NCBI RefSeq assembly: GCF_014489615.1
Contig: NZ_CP060825.1
Location: 2,211,501 to 2,275,500, forward strand
Origin: Streptomyces genisteinicus
GTDB lineage: Bacteria > Actinomycetota > Actinomycetes > Streptomycetales > Streptomycetaceae
Direction of reading: 5' to 3'
DNA: 64,000 nucleotides
Part shown: positions 26,053 to 36,288 of the stretch, one piece after another
How positions within the stretch are numbered: position 1 is the stretch's first letter
How the letters are laid out: each line of letters begins with the position of its first letter
The notes under the pieces: model-generated
What the model was told of the DNA's origin: nothing
Databases searched by the model: none
What the model saw: only the letters and a program-made list of their open reading frames with translations
Position numbers and translations under genes: made by a program

Positions 26053-27065
26053 GGGCGGGCCTCGGGTCCGGGCTCGGGCCGGGGCTCCGCCGGGACCCCG
26101 CCGCGCAGCAGGGCGGCGCCCAGCGGGGTCAGGGTGTGGAGGACCGCGTTCCCGTGGCGCAGGGTGACGACCAGGCCAGACTCACGGAGCACCGCGGCGT
26201 GCTGGCTCGCGGAGGCGAGGGACACCCCCGCCCTGCGGGCCAGCTCGCTGGTGGTGCAGCCGTGCCGGATGGCCTGGAGGACCGCCGAGCGGGTGTGGCC
26301 GACGAGCCGGCCCAGCGAGGCGCCCGCCGCCTCCGGCAGGGCGGACTCGCCGCTGTGCTGGACGGGGTAGACCAGGACCGGCGGCAGCGAGGGGTCGCGC
26401 AGCACCACGGGGGTGCCGCGGCAGAAGAACGAGGGCTGGAGCAGCAGACCCCGCCCGTCGAGGTGGAGCTCCCGGTCGACCGGGTAGTCGGCCTCCAGGA
26501 CCGGGGCCCGCCAGCGCAGCACCGGGGGCAGGGAGGCGAGGAGTTCGGCGGCGCCGCCGTCGAGGAGGGCGCGCCCGCGCGCCGCCCGGTCCGCCTCCAC
26601 CCTGGCCCGCACGTGCGGCCAGTACGGCTCCAGGGCGGCACGGTGGTAGGCGCGCAGGGCGTCGACGAGGTGGCCCACGGCGTCCGTGCCGCCCTCGGAG
26701 AGGGCCGCCAGCCGGGCGGGCAGCACCCGCAGCGGGGAGCGGTGGGCGGCCGTCAGGGCCACTTCCGCGCGCAGCCGCTCGGGCGGGGTCTCCCGCAGGG
26801 CCGCGAGGCCCGCCTCGAGGCCGTCACGGCCCTGCGCGGGCGTCAGGAAATCCGGGAAATACCCGCGCGGCGGAACCAGTTGGGCCAGCAGACGCGTTTC
26901 ACCTTTCAACCGGACGCGTGCCTCCGACCGCCATTCACCGAACACGACGGAGCCCCTGCGGTCCCTGAGCCGATGGAAACTCAGCATCGATTCCCAGAGC
27001 GCGTCGGGACCGGCGGCCATCCTGACGCGCGCCAGATCATCCGCGTGGAAATGAATACGAAGCAC
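26022..27065 (-). CDS. ArsR-type winged-helix transcriptional regulator with large N-terminal domain
   Basis: 347 aa from GTG 27065 (VLRIHFHADDLARVRMA), the start favoured by the Streptomyces family and a G-rich upstream site; a longer frame to 27119 adds 18 unlikely residues. The C-terminal 100 residues form an ArsR winged helix (VLQAIRHGCTTSELARRAGVSLASASQHAAVL, RESGLVVTLRHGNAVLHTLTPLG). The 230-residue N-terminal part (RLRDRRGSVVFGEWRSE ...) is of unknown function and may sense a ligand. The family is common and uncharacterised in streptomycetes. Its 3' end overlaps the PhoX-like gene by 31 bases, tail to tail. Confidence 0.8.
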   Translation of the reverse strand: MLRIHFHADDLARVRMAAGPDALWESMLSFHRLRDRRGSVVFGEWRSEARVRLKGETRLLAQLVPPRGYFPDFLTPAQGRDGLEAGLAALRETPPERLRAEVALTAAHRSPLRVLPARLAALSEGGTDAVGHLVDALRAYHRAALEPYWPHVRARVEADRAARGRALLDGGAAELLASLPPVLRWRAPVLEADYPVDRELHLDGRGLLLQPSFFCRGTPVVLRDPSLPPVLVYPVQHSGESALPEAAGASLGRLVGHTRSAVLQAIRHGCTTSELARRAGVSLASASQHAAVLRESGLVVTLRHGNAVLHTLTPLGAALLRGGVPAEPRPEPGPEARPYARNGPVTS

Positions 27066-27104
27066 CGAACCCCCACTTGTTGCACCCGCAATCGCCCCCA
27101 TCAA

Positions 27105-27162
27105 TGAGTATGCACTCAATCACAGGTTGTTACCACGGTGTTTCAGCCACAGTTGAAACGCC
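27105..27162. promoter_or_regulatory. Two inverted repeats upstream of the ArsR-type gene
   Basis: TGAGT-atgc-ACTCA (27105-27118) and a 9-bp-arm repeat ggtGTTTCA-n8-TGAAACgcc (27137-27162, one mismatch). Both lie in a short A/T-rich stretch within 100 bases of the regulator's GTG, a likely site for autoregulation. Confidence 0.4.
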
Positions 27163-27490
27163 TCGCGGCACCGCAGGGGCAACCGAAAGGCTGTACGACG
27201 TCGGGCATGAAGCCTTCATCACCGATGTGACGCAGTAAGGACCGTGGGGGGCCTGTGCGTCCGGCGGCGGTGGTGGAGGCTGCGGCTCCGTGTCCGGCAC
27301 GGGTAATGGAGTGCGACCGGTGGGTGGGGATCCGCCGGTCGCACTCCTCCGGTTCTTTGCTCGGGAAACGGCAGGAATTCGCTCATCGTTAAACGTCCGT
27401 AATTCAACTGAACAACGGGTCAGCAGAGAAGCCCGTACGGGCCCGCGAAATCCGGCGGCCCCGGCGGCCCCGGCGGGCCCGAAGCGCGGA
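27163..27490. other. Gene-free stretch holding an orphan hairpin
   Basis: No convincing protein gene. The 62-codon minus frame at 27219-27407 has no family resemblance and runs through the hairpin. The notable element is a perfect 13-bp stem (27308-27320 with 27335-27347) followed on the plus strand by the T-rich tccggttctttgctc, a terminator shape with no plus-strand gene before it. A small RNA ending here is possible. Confidence 0.4.
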
Positions 27491-27538
27491 CAGCGGAAGG
27501 GGCAGGCGCCTCGCACAGGGCGCCTGCCCCTTCCGCTG
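27491..27538 (-). terminator. Strong terminator downstream of ppdK
   Basis: Perfect 20-bp stem (27491-27510 with 27519-27538), 8-base loop tcgcacag. It lies 150 bases past the ppdK stop on the minus strand. Confidence 0.75.
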
Positions 27539-27687
27539 TGATTCCGGGACCGCCACCGGGACGCCGGTGAGGGTCGGGTACTGGCTCCGGGTTTCGTGCC
27601 CCGGCCCGGATGGCGGCCCCGGAACGGTCCGTGCTCGGGCGCCGTTGACCGAGCACCTCCCGCCGCCGGCGGGAGTCCTCGCCCGCC

Positions 27688-30396
<2,709 letters not shown>

Positions 30397-30592
30397 GGGT
30401 CTCGACTCCTCGAGGACTCGGGTGGCTGCCCTGACGGCGAGGAACATACCCAGATCAAAGGCGTCTGGGTACGTCCACTTGCGCGTCATACGGCCTTAAC
30501 CACTCGTCCGCCACCAGATCGAAAGTGCCCGACGCGCACGGATGAGCGGAATGATTCCTTCGACTTCTGAACGCATCAGCGCGAAGCGTGAT

Positions 30593-30615
30593 CGTTGATC
30601 GATCATCCATCAACG
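30593..30615. promoter_or_regulatory. Inverted repeat in the ppdK upstream region
   Basis: CGTTGAT-n9-ATCAACG, perfect 7-bp arms, about 200 bases upstream of ppdK. Possible operator or leader hairpin; no binding protein can be named. Confidence 0.3.
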
Positions 30616-30650
30616 GAGGGTGAGAACCGCCGGCACGCCTCGAACGCCAA

Positions 30651-30675
30651 AAGGGTGGCACTGAGTGCCACCCTT
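30651..30675. terminator. 25-bp near-perfect palindrome after dusB
   Basis: Arms of 12 bases (30651-30662 and 30664-30675; aagggtggcact/agtgccaccctt) around a single G. It lies 117 bases past the dusB stop, so termination of dusB is the simplest role; with so small a loop a protein-binding site is also possible. Confidence 0.5.
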
Positions 30676-30791
30676 CGGGAGGTGCAGGCGTCCAATTTTC
30701 GCTCATCTGAGCGCGACCCCTATCAGGGGTGGCGAGGATCACGCCGTCCGGGCGGCCGGAATTCCATCATCCGGACCCGGTGGCACCGGGC

Positions 30792-31943
30792 TCAGCCGCC
30801 CGAGGTGTCCAGCTCCGCGTCCTCGCCGACACCCGCGCAGTCGTAGGGATCCTTCAGCCAGCCGTCCGGCAGCACCACACGGTTGTTCCCCGACGTCCGG
30901 CCCCGGGGACCGTCGGCGCCCGCGGGCCACGGCTGGTCCAGGTCCAGCTCGCTCAACTGAGCGCCGAGCTCTTCCAGGGACGAGGTCACCGCCAGCCGCT
31001 TGCGCATCTCGGAACCCACCGCGAAGCCCTTCAGGTACCAGGCCACGTGCTTGCGGAAGTCGATGACGCCGCGCGACTCGTCGCCGATCCACTCCCCCAG
31101 CAGCGTCGCGTGGCGCAGCATCACGTCCGCGACCTCGCGCAGCGCGGGCTTCGCGTACTCGCCGGGGCGGCCCTCGAAGGCCGCCACCAGGTCCCCGAAG
31201 AGCCACGGCCGGCCCAGGCAGCCCCGGCCGACGACCACGCCGTCGACGCCCGTCTCGCGCACCATCCGCAGCGCGTCGTCGGCCGACCAGATGTCCCCGT
31301 TGCCGAGCACCGGGATCTCCGGGACGTGCTCCTTCAGACGGGCGATGGCGTCCCAGTCCGCCGTGCCCCCGTAGTGCTGCGCGGCCGTGCGGCCGTGCAG
31401 CGCGATGGCCGTCACCCCTTCGTCGACGGCGATCCGGCCCGCGTCGAGGAAGGTGATGTGGTCGTCGTCGATGCCCTTGCGCATCTTCATGGTGACCGGC
31501 AGGGCGCCCGCGTTGCCCACCGCCTCGCGGAGGATCGCGCGCAGCAGGTTCCGCTTGTACGGGAGGGCGGAGCCGCCGCCCTTGCGGGTCACCTTGGGGA
31601 CCGGGCAGCCGAAGTTCAGGTCGATGTGGTCGGCGAGATCCTCGTCCACGATCATCCGCACGGCCTTGCCGACCGTCACCGGGTCCACGCCGTACAGCTG
31701 GATCGAGCGCGGCGTCTCGGTCGCGTCGAAGTGGATCAGCTGCATGGTCTTCTCGTTGCGCTCCACCAGGGCGCGGGTGGTGATCATCTCGCTGACGAAC
31801 AGGCCCTTGCCCCCGCTGAACTCGCGGCACAGGGTGCGGAACGGGGCGTTGGTGATCCCGGCCATGGGGGCGAGCACCACCGGCGGCTGCACGGTGTGCG
31901 GGCCGATCCGGAGGCTGGAGGCGGCGGTGGCGAGCGTGGTCAT
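30792..31943 (-). CDS. dusB: tRNA-dihydrouridine synthase
   Basis: 383 aa from ATG 31943 (MTTLATAASSLRIG; a Met six codons earlier is possible). FMN-dependent TIM barrel: VVLAPMAGITNAPFRTLC, IDLNFGCPVPKVTRKGGGSAL with the catalytic Cys in NFGCP, ALHGRTAAQHYGG, GNGDIWSADDALRM and GVVVGRGCLGRPWLF. It reduces specific uridines in tRNA. DusB-type subfamily by motif order; position specificity not certain. Confidence 0.94.
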   Translation of the reverse strand: MTTLATAASSLRIGPHTVQPPVVLAPMAGITNAPFRTLCREFSGGKGLFVSEMITTRALVERNEKTMQLIHFDATETPRSIQLYGVDPVTVGKAVRMIVDEDLADHIDLNFGCPVPKVTRKGGGSALPYKRNLLRAILREAVGNAGALPVTMKMRKGIDDDHITFLDAGRIAVDEGVTAIALHGRTAAQHYGGTADWDAIARLKEHVPEIPVLGNGDIWSADDALRMVRETGVDGVVVGRGCLGRPWLFGDLVAAFEGRPGEYAKPALREVADVMLRHATLLGEWIGDESRGVIDFRKHVAWYLKGFAVGSEMRKRLAVTSSLEELGAQLSELDLDQPWPAGADGPRGRTSGNNRVVLPDGWLKDPYDCAGVGEDAELDTSGG

Positions 31944-32064
31944 CCGCCCATTGTCCCGCATCCGCCGGACCCCTCGGCGGCCGCGTGGGGCACGGCACCC
32001 GCGGCTCCGGCACCGGGTGCCCCGTCCTGCCGCCGGCGCCGTCCGGCCGCGGACGGGGCGGGGC

Positions 32065-32139
32065 GCCTCCGGTCCGCGGCGCGGGGCGGGCCGCCTCCGG
32101 TCCGCGGCGCGGGGCGGACCGGGGCGGGTGGGCCCGGTC
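32065..32139. repeat. 28-bp tandem repeat and weak hairpin after the antiporter gene
   Basis: Two 28-bp copies (32065-32092, 32093-32120) with one mismatch (gggcc versus ggacc), just past the antiporter stop. The second copy's end forms a 7-bp stem (32117-32123 with 32133-32139) that could terminate the antiporter transcript. Confidence 0.65.
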
Positions 32140-32147
32140 TCACCCGT

Positions 32148-33605
32148 TCACAGGCTGATCCAGCCGACGGCGAGGGCCACCACGCCCAGCACGGCCCCCG
32201 CCACGGAGACCGCGCAGATGATGAGCTCGCGCGGGGAGAACAGCGGCCGGCCCTGCTCGCGGCGGGCCTTCACGAACAGCAGCGTCGCCGGCGCGTAGAC
32301 GATGAACGACACGAGCACGAACTTCAGCCCGGCGGCGAAGAGCAGGAACGCGGTGTAGCCGGTGGCGACGGCGGCCACCGTGATCTCCCGCCCCGTGACG
32401 GCGCCGCCCGCCGTCCGCTCGTCCGGACGCAGCCCGGTCTTCAGGGCGAACGCCGCCGCCAGCAGGAACGGGATCAGGCTCAGCGCACTGGTGAGGTCGA
32501 GCGCGAAGTTGAAGGCGTCGTCCGAGAACAGCGTCACGATCAGCACGAGCTGGCTCAGCAGCGTCGTCATCATCAGCGCGGGCACCGGCACGTCGTCGCC
32601 GGACGAGCGGCCGAGGAAGCGGGGCATGTCCTCGTCCTTCGCCGCCACGAACAGCACCTCGGCGGCCATCAGCGTCCACGCCAGATAGGCGCCGAGCACC
32701 GACACGATCAGCCCGACGCTGATGAACACCTTCCCCCAGGTGCCGACCGCGTGCTCCAGGACGCCGGCCATGGACGGCTGGCGCAGCTCGGCGATCTCGC
32801 CCATCGGCATGATGCCGTAGGACACGACGGTGACCGACGCGAAGACGGCGAAGACGCTCAGGAAGCCGAGCACGGTCGCCCTGCCGACGTCGGCGCGCCG
32901 CTTGGCGTGCCGGGAGTACACGCTGGCGCCCTCGACGCCGAGGAAGACGAAGACCGTGGCCAGCATGGTGCCGCGGACCTGGTTGAACAGGGACCCGGCG
33001 TAGTCCGCGCCCGCGAAGTTGTCGGCGAAGACCCCGGCGTCGAAGTAGAAGAGCGCGATCACGACGAAGACGAGGATCGGGACGATCTTGGCGACCGTGA
33101 CGACGCGGTTGATCGCCGTGGCCTCCTTCACCCCGCGGCGGATCAGCAGGAAGAACCCCCACAGCCCGAGCGTGGAGAGCACCGCGGCGAGCAGGGTGTC
33201 GCCGTCGCCGAGGGCGGGCCAGACCGCGCCGATGGTGGACATGATGAGGACCCAGTAGGTCACGTTGCCGACGCAGGCGCTGGCCCAGTAGCCGAACGCC
33301 GAGAAGAAGCCCAGGTACTCGCCGAAACCGGCCTTGGCGTACGCGTACACACCGGCGTCCAGGTCGGGCCGGCGCACGGCCAGCGACTGGAAGACGAACG
33401 CCAGCATCAGCATGCCCGTCCCGGCGATCGCCCAGGCGATCAGGGCCCCCGCGACCCCGGTCTCCTGCGCGAAGCGGCTCGGCAGGGAGAAGACGCCGGC
33501 CCCCACCATCGAGCCGACCACCATCGCGGTGAGCGTCGTCAGGGACAGCTTCGCCGTCGGCGGGGGGATCTCGTGGCTCCCGGTCCGTTCGATGCTCCCG
33601 CTCAT
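32148..33605 (-). CDS. Basic amino acid/polyamine antiporter (APC family, ArcD-like)
   Basis: 485 aa with 12 or more transmembrane helices. Helix 1 carries the APC substrate-binding glycines in MVVGSMVGAGVFSLPSRFA; later motifs include LDAGVYAYAKAGFGEYLGFFSAFGYW and RRGVKEATAINRVVTVAKIVPI. It resembles arginine:ornithine antiporters of the ArcD/YjdE type. No arginine deiminase genes are nearby, so the substrate (arginine, ornithine, lysine) is inferred from family only. Monocistronic. Confidence 0.85.
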   Translation of the reverse strand: MSGSIERTGSHEIPPPTAKLSLTTLTAMVVGSMVGAGVFSLPSRFAQETGVAGALIAWAIAGTGMLMLAFVFQSLAVRRPDLDAGVYAYAKAGFGEYLGFFSAFGYWASACVGNVTYWVLIMSTIGAVWPALGDGDTLLAAVLSTLGLWGFFLLIRRGVKEATAINRVVTVAKIVPILVFVVIALFYFDAGVFADNFAGADYAGSLFNQVRGTMLATVFVFLGVEGASVYSRHAKRRADVGRATVLGFLSVFAVFASVTVVSYGIMPMGEIAELRQPSMAGVLEHAVGTWGKVFISVGLIVSVLGAYLAWTLMAAEVLFVAAKDEDMPRFLGRSSGDDVPVPALMMTTLLSQLVLIVTLFSDDAFNFALDLTSALSLIPFLLAAAFALKTGLRPDERTAGGAVTGREITVAAVATGYTAFLLFAAGLKFVLVSFIVYAPATLLFVKARREQGRPLFSPRELIICAVSVAGAVLGVVALAVGWISL

Positions 33606-33750
33606 GGCGCCCCCACTCGGCTTCTGGGGCGACGCGGCAGCGACGCCCGTGCGACGAGCGGAAATCTATCCCTCCGGCGGGCAATATGTCCGCTATTGGG
33701 TGATGCGGGACGTGTCCCCGGCGGTCGGGGGCGAGCCCCGGAAACGCGAA

Positions 33751-33786
33751 GGGTCCGGACCGCCGGCGGAGCGGCGGTCCGGACCC
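33751..33786 (-). terminator. Terminator after the DUF6243-like gene
   Basis: Perfect 15-bp stem (33751-33765 with 33772-33786), loop gcggag, 69 bases past the stop of the small gene on the minus strand and upstream of the antiporter. Confidence 0.7.
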
Positions 33787-33793
33787 TCGGCGG

Positions 33794-33861
33794 GTGCGCG
33801 GGATCAGGAAGTGCGCGGGGTCATGAAGTGCGCAGGATCAGGAGATGCGCGGGATCAGGAG
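33794..33861. repeat. Four tandem copies of a 17-bp unit over a stop codon
   Basis: Units start at 33794, 33811, 33828 and 33845 (consensus gtgcgcgggatcaggaa, 1-4 differences each). The last copy contains the stop codon of the DUF6243-like gene (33855-33857); the other three extend downstream of it. Confidence 0.9.
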
Positions 33862-34070
33862 GCGGAGCCTTCCTGCCCCTCAGCGGCCGGAGCGGGCTGC
33901 TCCGCTCCGGACTCGGCGCGCTCGCGCATCCTGCGCAGCAGCTCCTGCTTCTGGTCGACGGCCGCCTTGCGGTCGGCCGCCTCGGCGCGCACGTCGCCCT
34001 GCGCGCCGCTGCGGGACAGCTTCTTGCGCTGCCCTCCGACACCGAGGAGGTTGTTGCGGCTCTTGGCCAT
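33855..34070 (-). CDS. Small DUF6243-like hypothetical protein
   Basis: 71 aa, MAKSRNNLLGVGGQRKKLSR at the start, then a charged helix (ADRKAAVDQKQELLRRMRERAE) and an acidic, Pro/Ala-rich tail. I associate this N-terminus with an uncharacterised Streptomyces family, DUF6243; function unknown. A GGAG-like site (GGGAGAACCCC) precedes ATG 34070. Its stop lies inside a 17-bp tandem repeat array. Confidence 0.75.
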   Translation of the reverse strand: MAKSRNNLLGVGGQRKKLSRSGAQGDVRAEAADRKAAVDQKQELLRRMRERAESGAEQPAPAAEGQEGSAS

Positions 34071-34140
34071 GGGGTTCTCCCATCGGGGTGAGAAGTGACT
34101 GGTGACGCGTCCGGCGTGGGCGGCGTGGCCGCCGCGCTCT

Positions 34141-34170
34141 CACTCGTAGATCTGGAAGAACGAAGACATG
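34141..34170 (-). other. Possible nine-codon upstream peptide
   Basis: ATG 34170 begins MSSFFQIYE-stop, 70 bases upstream of the DUF6243-like gene. A TACCTT -10-like sequence lies 8 bases before it, so it could be a leaderless leader peptide. Very short; could be chance. Confidence 0.15.
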
Positions 34171-34235
34171 CCCCGAAGGTAGCGCGCCCCTCGCCCCCGG
34201 GGCATCCGATTTTCCGCGGAACACCCGATCGACGG

Positions 34236-34273
34236 ATGACTGATGACAGATATTGAAATCTGTCATCAGTCAT
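34236..34273. promoter_or_regulatory. 38-bp perfect inverted repeat before the aldo/keto reductase-tetR pair
   Basis: Two 16-base arms, atgactgatgacagat (34236-34251) and its exact complement (34258-34273), around attgaa. It is A/T-rich and lies 55 bases before the reductase start, with a TetR gene third in order. Probable operator of that TetR protein, possibly for tandem dimers. Confidence 0.65.
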
Positions 34274-34328
34274 GCCATCGTGGAAGGCGACCCGATCGAA
34301 CGGCACCGACACGTCCCCGGGAGACCTC

Positions 34329-35360
34329 ATGACCTCCTCCGCCGCCCAGCTCCCCCGCCCCGTCCGCACCCTCGGCGCCACCGGGCCCCAGGTCTCGGCC
34401 CTCGGCCTCGGCTGCATGGGCATGTCCGCGCTCTACGGGGCCGCCGACCGCACGGAGTCGGTCGCGACGATCCACGCCGCCCTCGACGCCGGCGTCACCC
34501 TCCTCGACACCGGCGACTTCTACGGCATGGGCCACAACGAGCTGCTCATCGCCGAGGCCCTGCGCACCGCACCCCCCGCCGCCCGGGAACAGGCGGTCGT
34601 CAGCGTCAAGTTCGGCGCTCTGCGGACCGTCGAGGGCGGCTTCACCGGATACGACGGCCGCCCCTCCGCGGTGAAGAACTTCGCCGCCTACAGCCTCCAG
34701 CGCCTCGGCACCGACCACATCGACGTCTACCGGATCGCCCGCGTCGACCCGGACGTACCGATCGAGGAGACCGTCGGCGCCATCGCTGAGCTGGTGGAGG
34801 CGGGGCACGTCCGCCACATCGGGCTGTCGGAGGCCGGAGCGGACACCATTCGCAGAGCCGCGGCCACCGCCCCGGTGGCGGACCTCCAGATCGAGTACTC
34901 CCTGCTGTCGCGCGGCATCGAGGAGACGATCCTCCCGACCGTCCGTGAACTCGGCATCGGCGTGACCGCCTACGGGGTGCTCTCCCGCGGCCTGATCAGC
35001 GGGCACTTCACCCGGGACCGCGAGCTGACGGCGGGCGACTTCCGCGGCATGAGCCCCCGCTTCCAGGGCGCGAACCTCCACCGCAACCTGGACCTGGCCG
35101 ACCGCCTGCGCACCGTGGCGGAGCAGAAGGGCATCAGCACCGCGCAGGCGGCCATCGCCTGGGTGCTCAGCCGCGGCACGGACATCGTGCCGCTCATCGG
35201 CGCCCGCACCCGTGTGCGTCTCCAGGAGGCACTCGGCGCACTGGACGTCGCCCTCACCGCGGACGACCTGGCCGCGATCGAGCGGGCCGTGCCCGCGGGC
35301 TCGGCGGCCGGCGAGCGGTACCCGGCGGCGCAGATGGCCCATCTGGACAGCGAGCACTGA
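34329..35360 (+). CDS. Aldo/keto reductase
   Basis: 343 aa from ATG 34329 (MTSSAAQLPRPVRTLG) with GGGAG upstream; the frame is open to 34272, inside the operator, so that earlier ATG is unlikely. TIM-barrel AKR: VSALGLGCMGMS, catalytic Asp/Tyr in LLDTGDFYGMGHNE, Lys in VVSVKFG, and NADPH-binding LIGARTRVRLQEAL near the end. The usual catalytic His position reads IARVDP (Ala in place of His), a pattern seen in several AKR subfamilies. Substrate unknown. Likely repressed by the downstream TetR protein. Confidence 0.9.
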   Translation: MTSSAAQLPRPVRTLGATGPQVSALGLGCMGMSALYGAADRTESVATIHAALDAGVTLLDTGDFYGMGHNELLIAEALRTAPPAAREQAVVSVKFGALRTVEGGFTGYDGRPSAVKNFAAYSLQRLGTDHIDVYRIARVDPDVPIEETVGAIAELVEAGHVRHIGLSEAGADTIRRAAATAPVADLQIEYSLLSRGIEETILPTVRELGIGVTAYGVLSRGLISGHFTRDRELTAGDFRGMSPRFQGANLHRNLDLADRLRTVAEQKGISTAQAAIAWVLSRGTDIVPLIGARTRVRLQEALGALDVALTADDLAAIERAVPAGSAAGERYPAAQMAHLDSEH

Positions 35361-35412
35361 TCCTTGGGTACGGTCGCGTGAGCCGTGACCACCGAAAGGC
35401 AGCGCAGACGCC

Positions 35413-35994
35413 ATGACGCCCGAAGCCCTCACCCCCGAGCGCATCCTCGAAGCCACCGAGGAGGTGCTGCGCCGCTACGGCCCGGCGAAGGCGACCGTCG
35501 TCGACGTGGCACGCGCGCTCGGCGTCAGTCACGGCAGCGTCTACCGGCACTTCCGGACCAAGGCGGAGCTGCGGGAGGCGGTGACCCACCGCTGGCTCGG
35601 CCGGACCGAGGGCACGCTGGAGGAGCTGACCGCCTCGCCCGGCCCCGCCCCCGAGAAGCTGCGCGACTGGCTCGCGACGCTCTTCGAGGCCAAGCGGGAG
35701 AAGGCGGGCGGCGACCCCGAGCTGTTCGCGACGTACAACGTGCTGATCGACGAGAGCAGCGGTGTCGTGGACCGGCATCTGACGGTGCTGGAGGACCAGG
35801 TCCGGCGGATCCTGGAGGAGGGGGTGGCGGCCGGGGAGTTCGAGGCCCCCGACCCGGCGGCGTCGGCACGGGCGGTGTTCGCCGCCACCGCGCGTTTCCA
35901 CGACCCGGCCCACGCACCCGGCTGGCGCTCGCCCACCGCCGACACCGAGTTCGACGAGGTGGTGGGGTTGCTGCTGCGCGGCCTCCGCCCCTGA
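35413..35994 (+). CDS. TetR-family transcriptional regulator
   Basis: 193 aa. N-terminal helix-turn-helix: ILEATEEVLRRYGPAKATVVDVARALGVSHGSVYRHFRTKAELREAV (about 11-57), written here as two motifs, ATVVDVARALGVS and SVYRHFRTKAEL. The C-terminal ligand-binding domain contains NVLIDESSGVVDRHLTVL. It follows the aldo/keto reductase by 52 bases on the same strand, so the two are probably one unit, controlled through the palindrome at 34236. Confidence 0.9.
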   Translation: MTPEALTPERILEATEEVLRRYGPAKATVVDVARALGVSHGSVYRHFRTKAELREAVTHRWLGRTEGTLEELTASPGPAPEKLRDWLATLFEAKREKAGGDPELFATYNVLIDESSGVVDRHLTVLEDQVRRILEEGVAAGEFEAPDPAASARAVFAATARFHDPAHAPGWRSPTADTEFDEVVGLLLRGLRP

Positions 35995-36226
35995 GCCCAG
36001 GCCCCTCGTCCCGGGCCGGGGCCCCAGGGGCCTGACCTTCACAGGGGCTCCCGCCGCCCGGGGGCTCGCAGACCGGGGCCCGGCACCAGCCCGGGGGCCA
36101 GAGCCCGGCCCCGTTCCGCTGCCCGACTGCCCGGCTCCCGGCCCGTAGCCGGTCCGCCCGGCGGGCGGGGGCGGCTCCCGGCCCGGCGGGCGGGGGCCGC
36201 CCCCGGCCGACCCGTTCCCGGACGCG
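35995..36226. other. Low-complexity GC-rich intergenic stretch
   Basis: No gene. Composition is dominated by runs of C and G with an imperfect direct repeat of cccggcgggcgggggc near 36155 and 36181. Nothing else seen before the glyS terminator. Confidence 0.5.
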
Positions 36227-36267
36227 CCGGAGCCCCCGGCCGACTCGGCGTCGGCCGGGGGCTCCGG
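36227..36267 (-). terminator. Terminator after glyS
   Basis: Perfect 18-bp stem (36227-36244 with 36250-36267), loop tcggc, 22 bases past the glyS stop on the minus strand. It can also end the tetR transcript. Confidence 0.8.
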
Positions 36268-36288
36268 CGGGTGTCCGCGGCGCGGGTG

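Noticed and set aside
27219..27407. 62-codon minus-strand frame MNYGRLTMSEFLPFPEQ...
   Set aside because: No recognised family, no clear ribosome-binding site, and the frame passes through a terminator-like hairpin.
30729..34091. An 1120-codon plus-strand open frame
   Set aside because: Antisense of dusB, the antiporter and the DUF6243-like gene; those have clear motifs.
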